Shown one piece after another: positions 55,072-62,603 of a DNA stretch of 64,000 nucleotides. The notes under the pieces are model-generated. The model ran no database searches, was not told the origin of the DNA, and saw nothing but the letters and a program-made list of their open reading frames with translations. Origin of the DNA: Alphaproteobacteria bacterium (GTDB lineage Bacteria > Pseudomonadota > Alphaproteobacteria > Rhizobiales > GCA-2746425); NCBI GenBank assembly GCA_024743215.1, contig JANSWZ010000002.1, positions 496,001 through 560,000 on the forward strand, written 5' to 3'. The position numbers were made by a program, and so were the translations under genes. How positions within the stretch are numbered: the stretch's first letter is position 1; the number at the start of each line of letters is the position of its first letter.

Positions 55072-55930
55072 AGTGAACTTTCCGGCCGAGGACGCGCGCC
55101 TTGAAAATCGCCAGCGCTATGAGGAAGATGAAGAGCAACACAGCCAGGGCCGAACCCAGACCGATATCGAAGAGCGTGAAGCCCACGCGATACAGCATAT
55201 TGACGAGCATATCGGTCGCGCCGGCAGGTCCGCCGCCGGTCATCACATCAACAATGGTGAAGACCTGAAACGCTTCGATCACCGAGATCATCAAGAGGAA
55301 ATAGGTGGTGGGCATAACCAGCGGCACCGTGACGCGGCGAAAGACATGACCACGCTTCCCACCATCAACCGCAGCTGCATCATATAGCTCACCGGGAATG
55401 GCCTGAAGGCCCGCAATATAGATGATGATGTCGTAACCGAGCTGCTTCCATGTATTGACGAAAATCAGCACCCCGAGCGCCAGCTGCGGCTCTTGCAGCC
55501 AGGCCACTTTTGAAAAACCAAGACCGGTCAGAAGCGCGTTCATCATGCCGTAATCAGTTGAAAAAACCCATGAAAACACCACGGCAATTGCGACGGTAGA
55601 TGTTACCGATGGGAGGAACAGCGCGCCGCGCATGAGCCGGGAAACCAGCGTTTCGCGCAACAGGCGGCTTGCGATGAAAAGCGCCAGCAACAAGCGCAAC
55701 GGAACAGAGATCACAGCGAAAATCGATGTGACGGTCAGCGCGTTCCAGAATTCGCGACTGTCGAGCAACAGGCGGTAATTGTCGAGCCCCACAAAAGGTT
55801 TGGTGGGCGACAGAAAATCCCATTCGCGGAAGCTGAGATTCAGACTTTGAAGAATGGGAATGTAAGTGAAGACCGCAATGAAGCTGAGAAGCGGCAGCGC
55901 GAACAAATAAGGGGTGAGACGGCGAAGCAT
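55061..55930 (-). CDS. ugpA: UgpA-type ABC permease
   Basis: A 289-residue permease with six segments and EAA loop AAVDGGKRGHVFRRVTVPLV. ATG 55930 starts MLRRLTPYLFAL, the normal length; the frame extends to 55978 but that covers the hairpin. It follows the binding-protein gene across a 65-base gap. Confidence 0.88.
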   Translation of the reverse strand: MLRRLTPYLFALPLLSFIAVFTYIPILQSLNLSFREWDFLSPTKPFVGLDNYRLLLDSREFWNALTVTSIFAVISVPLRLLLALFIASRLLRETLVSRLMRGALFLPSVTSTVAIAVVFSWVFSTDYGMMNALLTGLGFSKVAWLQEPQLALGVLIFVNTWKQLGYDIIIYIAGLQAIPGELYDAAAVDGGKRGHVFRRVTVPLVMPTTYFLLMISVIEAFQVFTIVDVMTGGGPAGATDMLVNMLYRVGFTLFDIGLGSALAVLLFIFLIALAIFKARVLGRKVHYEA

Positions 55931-55949
55931 AAGCGCTCGTTCAAAAATG

Positions 55950-55976
55950 GGCGGAGCCTGACACACAGGCTCCGCC
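55950..55976 (-). terminator. Strong hairpin between ugpB and ugpA
   Basis: GGCGGAGCCTG (55950-55960) and CAGGCTCCGCC (55966-55976) form a perfect 11-bp stem with a five-base loop. On the minus strand it is followed by CATTTTTGA, so it could be a leaky intrinsic terminator as well as an mRNA stabiliser. It would give more binding protein than permease. Confidence 0.7.
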
Positions 55977-55995
55977 ACAGGATCTTGAAGAGTGA

Positions 55996-57255
55996 TTATC
56001 TTTTCAAACGTTCCGCTTCTGCGCGGGTACGCTCGGCGAACTCGGTCAGAACCTCGGAGACGTCACGTTGTCCCAGAGCCATGGCCTGCCACATGTCATA
56101 CTCAGACGCGCGCATCCAGGTCACGACTGGTGGACGCGGACGGCCACGGGCGAAATCAAGTTGGCCAATGGCCACACCAATGCCAGGCTTTTCAGCCAAT
56201 GCCGCTGCCGCAAGCGGCTGTTCCGGCGTGTATTTGTTGATTGGCATGTAACCGGTTTCGGAAAACCACAGAGCGTTTGATTCCGGAGAGGCAGCAAAGC
56301 TGACAAATTTGTATGCCGCGTCCTGAACCTCTTTTTCAGATGTAGACAGGATACCGATGCCTGCACCACCGATGGGCACTGCGCAGACCTTGTTGCAGGG
56401 CATCGGCAAGACCACCAGATCATCGCCCAATGCCGACGTCGAACGACCATAATTGCCCGTCGAGTTGATCATCATGCCAACCTTGCCCGCTAGAAATGCA
56501 TCACGGCCATTGTTTTCCTTGGTCACACCGTCGGGCGATGCAACCTTGTGTTCATGCACCAGCGAGGCCATGAATTCATAAGCTTCGATTGTGTTCGGGG
56601 CATCAAGCAGAATTTCACCGGAGACGCTGTCGATCAGGTCGCTGTCATTATCCATGATCAGGCCCCAACGCGCGAATTGTCCCGGCGCAGCAATTCCTGT
56701 GATTCCGTCATCACCCAGCTTTTCTGTAATCTGTTTTGAAGCCGCCAGCAGATCATCATACGTTTTAAGCGGCGTATGGGTGCCAAGACCTGCCTGCTCA
56801 AAAATGGCCTTGTTGTAATACAGAACCGGCGTGGAGGAGTTGAACGGAACGATGTAGTTTTTGCCTTCAAACACGCCAACTTCACGCGCGAAATTGTAAA
56901 GATCGTCCTTCAATGGATCAGCTTCGACATAATCGGTCAGGTCCAGAAGCACATCCCGATCCGCGAACAGACCATAGCGTGTGACTTCCATGATAACCGC
57001 GTCCGGTGCGCGCCGGGCCGGGATTGCGGCTTGAAGCTTGGTTACGATGTCGTTGTAGTTTCCAATCTCTTGCGCCTCGATAGTGATATCGGGATTTTCC
57101 GCCTCGAAATTGTCGATGATCTGGTCCAACGCAGCGCCAGCGACTCCACCGAAACTGTGCCAGAATTCAACCTTGATCTCGGCAGACGCCAGGACCGTAG
57201 AACCGAGCAACGCAACAAGCGCTGCCACTGATATCTTGTACTTGTTTGCAATCAT
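55996..57255 (-). CDS. ugpB: UgpB-type periplasmic binding protein
   Basis: A 419-residue binding protein with a signal peptide (VAALVALLGSTVLASA) and IKVEFWHSFGGVAGAALDQI, characteristic of the UgpB group. AGGAG lies seven bases before ATG 57255. It is the first gene of the operon. The ligand is inferred from the linked UgpQ-type gene. Confidence 0.88.
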   Translation of the reverse strand: MIANKYKISVAALVALLGSTVLASAEIKVEFWHSFGGVAGAALDQIIDNFEAENPDITIEAQEIGNYNDIVTKLQAAIPARRAPDAVIMEVTRYGLFADRDVLLDLTDYVEADPLKDDLYNFAREVGVFEGKNYIVPFNSSTPVLYYNKAIFEQAGLGTHTPLKTYDDLLAASKQITEKLGDDGITGIAAPGQFARWGLIMDNDSDLIDSVSGEILLDAPNTIEAYEFMASLVHEHKVASPDGVTKENNGRDAFLAGKVGMMINSTGNYGRSTSALGDDLVVLPMPCNKVCAVPIGGAGIGILSTSEKEVQDAAYKFVSFAASPESNALWFSETGYMPINKYTPEQPLAAAALAEKPGIGVAIGQLDFARGRPRPPVVTWMRASEYDMWQAMALGQRDVSEVLTEFAERTRAEAERLKR

Positions 57256-57268
57256 TTTCTGCTCCTAT

Positions 57269-57284
57269 TGCAATTTAAATTGCA
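57269..57284. promoter_or_regulatory. 16-bp palindrome, probable RpiR operator for the ugp operon
   Basis: TGCAATTTAAATTGCA is a perfect palindrome placed 14 bases upstream of the ugpB start codon, next to the ribosome binding site. The AT-rich dyad fits RpiR-type sites. Confidence 0.55.
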
Positions 57285-57574
57285 GTTGTGATGAGCAATG
57301 ATTACAGGCGGAATACAAAGGTTATCGGACGAATACATGAACTTTGGATGACGGGGCAAACGCCATATTCAGCTTGTGGAGTCCAATTGCCTGCAACTAA
57401 AAAACTTAGCCTATTTCGCAGACCGTCGAACGGAACAGAGCGCATTCAGGGTCGTTTGAACGCGAACACGGCATCCAATCTGAAAGGCTCAGGGGTCATG
57501 TCGCAGGCGCTGTTCCATGCATGCTGCCTGGCGCAATTTCAGGCCACTTCAAATCCATGAGATTTTTGACTGAC
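57285..57574. other. Intergenic region, no gene seen
   Basis: About 290 bases between the ugpB promoter region and the end of the HpaI aldolase gene. It must hold the minus-strand ugp promoter near its left side. A 90-codon plus-strand frame starting at 57288 has no protein-like features and no ribosome binding site, so it is not called. Confidence 0.5.
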
Positions 57575-58348
57575 CTAGTCGGTAAATTTCTGTGCGAGCG
57601 CTTCAGCGCCATTCAGCAACAGACCCATATCACTGCCAACGGCCGTAAAGCGCGTTCCAAGATCCATGCAACGCTGCGCGAATTCCACATTGGGTGTCAG
57701 AATGCCGGCAGGTTTTCCGGTCGCTGTGATACGACCGATTGCCGCTTCAATGGTTTGCACGACTTCCGGGTGAAACGGATCGCCCCTATGGCCAAGGCTG
57801 GCGGCCAGGTCCGACGGACCGATGAAAATTCCATCAACCCCATCCACATCCGCAATCGCCTCAATCTGCTCAACAGCCTCTTTTGATTCCACTTGCACCA
57901 ACAGGCACAATTCCTCTTCGGCGCGCTGCAGATAGTTTTCGGCGCGGCCAAACCGGGAGGCACGGGTCATGGTGGCCACGCCGCGTATACCGGCAGGCGG
58001 ATACCGCATGGCAGATACGGCCGCTCTGGCTTCGTCTGCTGACTGGATCATCGGTAACAACAATGTCTGCGCGCCGATATCCAGATATTGCTTGATCAGG
58101 ACCGGGTCATTGACCTGTGGGCGCACAATCAGCGTGCTGGGGCCAGCGCGTCCGGCCTGAAGCTGGAGCATCATCAGTCTTATATCAGTTGGCGAATGTT
58201 CTGAATCCAGCAACAGCCAGTCAAAGCCTGCACCAGATAGAATTTCGGTCAGATATGGGTCGGGTATTGTAGACCAAAAGCCGATTTGCTGACGCCCCTC
58301 GCGCAGCGCCTGCTTGAAGGCATTCTTTGGAATCTCGACCATCATCAC
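57575..58348 (-). CDS. HpaI/HpcH-family 2-keto acid aldolase
   Basis: Class II aldolase acting on 2-keto-3-deoxy acids. Motifs seen are DWLLLDSEHSPTDI near residue 38, VQVESKEAVEQIEAIA near 150 and IGPSDLAASLGHRG near 175. Such enzymes cleave 2-keto-3-deoxy-glucarate or similar to pyruvate plus an aldehyde. GTG 58348 overlaps the dehydratase stop; two in-frame ATG codons follow at once. Confidence 0.9.
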   Translation of the reverse strand: MMMVEIPKNAFKQALREGRQQIGFWSTIPDPYLTEILSGAGFDWLLLDSEHSPTDIRLMMLQLQAGRAGPSTLIVRPQVNDPVLIKQYLDIGAQTLLLPMIQSADEARAAVSAMRYPPAGIRGVATMTRASRFGRAENYLQRAEEELCLLVQVESKEAVEQIEAIADVDGVDGIFIGPSDLAASLGHRGDPFHPEVVQTIEAAIGRITATGKPAGILTPNVEFAQRCMDLGTRFTAVGSDMGLLLNGAEALAQKFTD

Positions 58349-59250
58349 CCTCTTCCCTTGATCAATTGCCGCATCATGTCGTCCTCTTCCGCAGTCAGGT
58401 CTATCAAGGGTGTTCGCACAGGGCCAGCAGCAAAACCACGCATGCGCACACCCGCCTTGATCGCGGCGACTTCATATCCCGTCTTGCGGTCCCGAATGGC
58501 AGTGAAGGGATAGTAGAACTCGGTCAGAAGCTTGTTGCAGGTGGCATCATCTCCCGCGATAAATGCTTTATGGAAAGCCAGTGCTGTTTCGGGGACGAAA
58601 TTGAATACAGCGGAGGAATATGTCGCCATCCCGGCACCGCGGTAGGCCTGAGCGAATAATTCATGTGTCGGCATTCCGCCAATATAGGCCAGACGGTCGC
58701 CCATTGTCAGTGTCACCCGACGCACCGTGTTGATATCACCAGTGCCGTCCTTGAAGCCGATCAAATTGGGACATTCCTCAGAAAGCCGTGCCAGCGTATC
58801 GACTGATACACGGCTTGTGCCGCGATTATAGACAATGACCGCCATGTTGGTGGATTTGCAGACTGCACGGATATGCGCCTCAATACCGTCTTGGGGTGCC
58901 CCGATCAGGTAATGCGGTAATAGCAGGATACCGTCACCGCCCGCCGCCTCGATCCCCTGCGCCATTTCACACGCCAGTCTTGTGCCATAACCACAGCCGG
59001 AGATGATCGGCGCATCGCCTGAAACGGCCTTGGCAGTGCGGACGATTTCCACAATCTCGGTCGGGGTCAGTGAGAACATCTCTCCGGTTCCACCAGCCAC
59101 GATCAATCCTGCAACCGGATATCCGGACAACCACTCCAAGTGAGAGCTGAAGGCCGCAGCGTCCACATTGTTGTCGGCATCGAATGGAGTTACCGGAAAC
59201 GACAGGAGGCCGGTACGGATGATGGATTTCAGATCATTTGGGGCTATCAT
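58345..59250 (-). CDS. 5-dehydro-4-deoxyglucarate dehydratase (KdgD-like, DapA family)
   Basis: A 301-residue TIM-barrel lyase of the DHDPS family. The Schiff-base Lys is in NLIGFKDGTGD near residue 167 and the Tyr in VIVYNRGTS near 141; GGTGEMFSLTPTE near 53 resembles the KdgD type that decarboxylates and dehydrates 5-keto-4-deoxy-D-glucarate. Substrate assignment is by family resemblance and by the HpaI neighbour. It overlaps the aldolase gene by four bases. Confidence 0.85.
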   Translation of the reverse strand: MIAPNDLKSIIRTGLLSFPVTPFDADNNVDAAAFSSHLEWLSGYPVAGLIVAGGTGEMFSLTPTEIVEIVRTAKAVSGDAPIISGCGYGTRLACEMAQGIEAAGGDGILLLPHYLIGAPQDGIEAHIRAVCKSTNMAVIVYNRGTSRVSVDTLARLSEECPNLIGFKDGTGDINTVRRVTLTMGDRLAYIGGMPTHELFAQAYRGAGMATYSSAVFNFVPETALAFHKAFIAGDDATCNKLLTEFYYPFTAIRDRKTGYEVAAIKAGVRMRGFAAGPVRTPLIDLTAEEDDMMRQLIKGRG

Positions 59251-59304
59251 TTCAGGTCCAACTTATTGTTCTGATGCCGCCGGAAATGGCACGCTTTGCT
59301 TCTA

Positions 59305-60027
59305 TCAACGACCTTTTGCGGCGCGCCATTCTGCAAACAGTTTCAGGTTCTTTTCCTGAGTGGCCGGATAAAGCCCGATGATTGTTGCGCCCGCCAAAAC
59401 CATCTCGGAAACAAAGTCCTCATAGACCGTCATCTCAACCGCCTCATCGGCGACTTCGTCAACGATGTGTGCCGGGATCACGATGATGCTGTCATCATCA
59501 CCAACCAGAGTATCACCGGGAAAAACAGCCACGTCACCGCAGCCAATCGGACCATTGATCTCAATCGCCTCGTGCAGCGTCAGATTGGTCGGGCTGGACG
59601 GGCGGGAATGATAGGCCGGAATGTCGAGTTCGCCGACTACCATGCTGTCACGGAAACCACCATCTGTGACGACACCGGCGGCACCACGCACCATCAGCCG
59701 CTTGATCAGAATATCCCCCGACGAGGCAGCACGGGCATCCTTGCGACAATCCATGATCAACACACAGCCTGGCGGACATTGCTCAACAGCCTGGCGCTGC
59801 ATGTGCATTGGGTTGCGAAACTCAGCCAGCGTGTTGCGATCTTCCCTGGCTGGCATATATCGAAGGGTAAAGGCTGGACCGACCATATTGCGGCCTTTGC
59901 GAGCCACCGGGCGGACTTCCTGAATGACCTGATTGCGCAAGCCTCTTTTGTAGAGCGCCGTTGCAAGTGTCGCGACCGATACGTGCATCAGTTTTTCTTT
60001 CGTCTCGTCAGACAAATTTTCAGCCAT
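59305..60027 (-). CDS. RraA/HMG-aldolase family protein
   Basis: A 240-residue protein of the RraA-like fold, which includes 4-hydroxy-4-methyl-2-oxoglutarate/4-carboxy-4-hydroxy-2-oxoadipate aldolases. The stretch GVVTDGGFRDSMVV and GDVAVFPGDTLVGDDDSIIVIP are typical. In this sugar-acid operon an aldolase or decarboxylase role is more likely than RNase E inhibition. It lies 54 bases ahead of the dehydratase gene. Confidence 0.88.
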   Translation of the reverse strand: MAENLSDETKEKLMHVSVATLATALYKRGLRNQVIQEVRPVARKGRNMVGPAFTLRYMPAREDRNTLAEFRNPMHMQRQAVEQCPPGCVLIMDCRKDARAASSGDILIKRLMVRGAAGVVTDGGFRDSMVVGELDIPAYHSRPSSPTNLTLHEAIEINGPIGCGDVAVFPGDTLVGDDDSIIVIPAHIVDEVADEAVEMTVYEDFVSEMVLAGATIIGLYPATQEKNLKLFAEWRAAKGR

Positions 60028-60074
60028 TTCGGTCCTCGTTTTTCTTTCTGATGTTTGGGTCTGGTCTCAATTCA

Positions 60075-60314
60075 TCACCAATTCGGGCACGGGATGCCGG
60101 TTGCCAAAGTGAGAAAATCAAAGTCACAGCCCTTGTCGGTTTGCGCCACATGCAGAGCGATGGCCCTGCAGGGTGTTCCCGGCATGCGTGGTTCGTATAA
60201 TCTGGTCATGTTGCGCTTTACCCAGTCAGTCCCGTTGCCGTCTGCTCTGTCACATAATTCTTCTCGTGCGAACCAGCGAGCAGACCGCAGTTTTTGATAG
60301 GTTTCTCGTGCCAT
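60075..60314 (-). CDS. Small ORF heading the sugar-acid operon, possible dehydratase remnant
   Basis: A 79-residue frame, first after the promoter-palindrome region and 47 bases before the RraA gene. It contains KLRSARWFA near residue 8, which resembles the start of IlvD/Edd-type dehydratases, but the rest does not match and it stops early. It may be a small genuine protein or the remnant of a sugar-acid dehydratase. Existence is supported mainly by its place in the operon. Confidence 0.4.
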   Translation of the reverse strand: MARETYQKLRSARWFAREELCDRADGNGTDWVKRNMTRLYEPRMPGTPCRAIALHVAQTDKGCDFDFLTLATGIPCPNW

Positions 60315-60378
60315 GGAGTTTTTCCGAATGGGGTCGCAATAAATCGTGATAAGTTGCTATTGTGTTTCTACCGCGTAG

Positions 60379-60398
60379 AGCACTAATATATTAGTGCT
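60379..60398. promoter_or_regulatory. 20-bp perfect palindrome, probable GntR operator
   Basis: AGCACTAATATATTAGTGCT is fully symmetric and sits in the divergent promoter region, 57 bases from the GntR start and 65 from the small ORF. FCD-type GntR regulators often bind such TAATATATTA-like dyads, so it can control both directions. Confidence 0.65.
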
Positions 60399-60454
60399 TT
60401 AGTAAAAACAACAAAAAACCGGTCTGACGTTGATTTGTTTCGGGAGATTGCTGT

Positions 60455-61198
60455 ATGGGGCAAACAAAAGGAATTGGTATGAATTTCCCGACCTTGGATA
60501 TGCAGGGCTCCCCCTTTTCAGCATCAGTTGGGGGTTCAGCTGCGACCCGGATTTATCTGGACCTTCGGCAAAGGATCATTGATCTTCATTTGCCACCGGA
60601 TACAACGCTTTCCCGTGCTGACCTGACCGACCGATATAAGGTCAGTCAGACACCCGTGCGCGAAGCATTGCAGCGGCTGGAACAGGACGGATTGGTCAAG
60701 ATTTTTCCGCAGTCGCGGACACTGGTTACGCGCATTGATGAAAACCAGATGTTTGAAGCATATTTTCTGCGGATTGCCGTTGAAACCGAAGTGGTTCGCC
60801 GTCTGGCCAATGATTGTGATCCATCAGTGCTGTCCAAAGCCAAGTCTATCCTGCGCATGAAGCACGCAATCGTTCACGACGCTGAACAAGTCGATATGTT
60901 CTATGACTTTGATGAAGCCTTCCACAAGACACTTTTCGACGGTGTGAGACAAAGCGGACTTCACCAATTGCTGCAATCCAAATCAGGCCATCTGGGCCGC
61001 ATAAGGCGCCTTGGCCCACCACCGGAAGGCAAGTTCGATCTCATTCTCGAGGGGCATGCCAATATCATTGCCGGGATTGAATCCGGCGATGAAAACCAGG
61101 CAATTGCCGCTATCAGGGACCACCTGAAAGACACCGTATCAATCTCACGTGTCGAAGCGCTTCGCAGCCAGTTCCCGGACTATTTCAACGTCGTCTGA
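60455..61198 (+). CDS. GntR-family regulator (FCD subgroup)
   Basis: A 247-residue regulator with the GntR winged helix (LSRADLTDRYKVSQTPVREAL) and a C-terminal FCD domain with the helices and Asp/His ligands expected (DEAFHKTLFDG, EGHANIIAGIESGD). GGGAG lies eight bases before ATG 60455. Divergent from the sugar-acid operon, which it most likely controls in response to a sugar acid. Confidence 0.9.
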   Translation: MGQTKGIGMNFPTLDMQGSPFSASVGGSAATRIYLDLRQRIIDLHLPPDTTLSRADLTDRYKVSQTPVREALQRLEQDGLVKIFPQSRTLVTRIDENQMFEAYFLRIAVETEVVRRLANDCDPSVLSKAKSILRMKHAIVHDAEQVDMFYDFDEAFHKTLFDGVRQSGLHQLLQSKSGHLGRIRRLGPPPEGKFDLILEGHANIIAGIESGDENQAIAAIRDHLKDTVSISRVEALRSQFPDYFNVV

Positions 61199-61235
61199 GC
61201 TGACCTTTTCATCCCCACAGTTTTTAAGCCAATGA

Positions 61236-62276
61236 TCAACCGCTGATCAGGTGCTTCTTGTAGCGGATCGACGAGTAAAGCGATGCGCCAATCAAGCCCG
61301 CACCCAGCGCGCCTGTGATAAACTCTGAAATGTGAAACAATGATTGTGCGAACATGATCACGGATAGCGCCAGAATCGAGTAAAACGCCCCGTGCTCCAG
61401 ATACCGGAATTGTGCCAGTGTCTCGCGTTCGACCAGCATAATGGTCATTGAGCGCACATACATCGCCCCGATCCCCAATCCGATTGCAACCAGAAACAGG
61501 TTCTGCGTTAAAGCAAAGGCGCCAATGACGCCGTCAAAGCTGAAGCTTGCATCAAGCACCTCAAGATACATGAATGCACCCAATCCGCCGACACGCGCTA
61601 CATCGCGTGCTTCCTGGGAAGCATCCAGTACGTGACCCAGCAGATCAACCGCCACAAATGTCAGCAATCCCAACAGGGCAGAAAACAGGAAGGTTGTGCC
61701 GTCTTCCTTTGACAGGCAACTGGCGAAAACCATAACCAGGGCAAGAACGAGCCCCACCTGCAACCCGCGCACGGCCGCGCATTTGCGCAATTGGCATTCC
61801 AGCGCGCAGAACCAATCCACTTCCTTGCTGTCATCAATGAAGTAGGTGAGCCCGACCATCATCAGGAATGTGCCGCCAAACGCTGAAATCGACATATGTG
61901 CCTCTCCAATCAGGCGCGCATATTCAGCTGGTTCCGTTGCCGCCAGATGGATGGCTGCGAATGGCCCGATTTGGGCCGCAATTGCAACAATGGCCAGGGG
62001 AAAGACAATGCGCATTCCGAAAACTGCAATCAGAATACCCCAGGTTAAAAACCGTTTCTGCCAAACAGGTGACATATCCTTCAGCTTGTTCGCATTCACG
62101 ATGGCATTGTCGAAACTCAGCGATATCTCCAACACAGCCAGGACGGCGCCAATCAGAAAGAAGGTCAATGCGCCAGATCTTGTTCCGGTGGTGTGCCAAC
62201 CCAGCCAAGTGGCCAGAATGAGCCCCAGGGCAGTCACGAGAAAAGGCCAGCGAAAAAACCAGAGTGACGATGCCAT
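61236..62276 (-). CDS. DUF475 (TerC-like) membrane protein
   Basis: A 346-residue polytopic protein of the DUF475 group, related to TerC. It has about nine membrane segments, an early acidic motif EISLSFDNAIVNA near residue 50 and a second EVLDASFSFDGVIGAF in the C-terminal half, which suggest metal binding. A cytosolic loop has CALECQLRKC (three Cys). TerC-like proteins are tied to tellurite and manganese handling. Confidence 0.85.
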   Translation of the reverse strand: MASSLWFFRWPFLVTALGLILATWLGWHTTGTRSGALTFFLIGAVLAVLEISLSFDNAIVNANKLKDMSPVWQKRFLTWGILIAVFGMRIVFPLAIVAIAAQIGPFAAIHLAATEPAEYARLIGEAHMSISAFGGTFLMMVGLTYFIDDSKEVDWFCALECQLRKCAAVRGLQVGLVLALVMVFASCLSKEDGTTFLFSALLGLLTFVAVDLLGHVLDASQEARDVARVGGLGAFMYLEVLDASFSFDGVIGAFALTQNLFLVAIGLGIGAMYVRSMTIMLVERETLAQFRYLEHGAFYSILALSVIMFAQSLFHISEFITGALGAGLIGASLYSSIRYKKHLISG

Positions 62277-62297
62277 AATTTACTCTCCGTCAGCTTC

Positions 62298-62603
62298 TCA
62301 GTTGACCGGTGTCAGGACTGGTTGACCCTGGAAAAAAGCAGCAAGATTATCGACAACCAATTGTGCAATGGGACCGCGGGTTTCAATTATATCGGTAGCA
62401 AGATGCCGATCAGGCACGGCGTTTTCGAACTGCCAAAGCTCCGAGTTGATTTTCGGCTCGTTGCAATAGAAGTCCAGTCCTGCGGATCCCAGATCCGACG
62501 ACTTCAGTGCGGCAATCACAGCCTCTTCATCAACCAGACTTCCGCGCACAATGTTGACCAAGGTACCCTGTCGCCCAGATGCAGAAATGATATCGGGCTT
62601 CAT
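62298..62603 (-). pseudogene. C-terminal fragment of a 2-hydroxyacid dehydrogenase
   Basis: Only about 100 residues remain of a normally 310-330-residue NAD(P)-dependent D-2-hydroxyacid dehydrogenase. It holds LVNIVRGSLVDEEAVIAAL (with the catalytic Arg), an Glu in CNEP, and the His in RHLATD, then LVVDNLAAFFQGQPVLTPV. The N-terminal substrate domain and the cofactor glycine motif are absent, and the upstream DNA is the ABC ATPase gene, so the missing part is lost. The frame begins with ATG 62603 overlapping the ATPase stop by four bases. Confidence 0.7.

Noticed and set aside
57288-57560. 90-codon frame upstream of the ugp operon
   Set aside because: No ribosome binding site and no recognisable sequence; overlaps the ugp promoter region.
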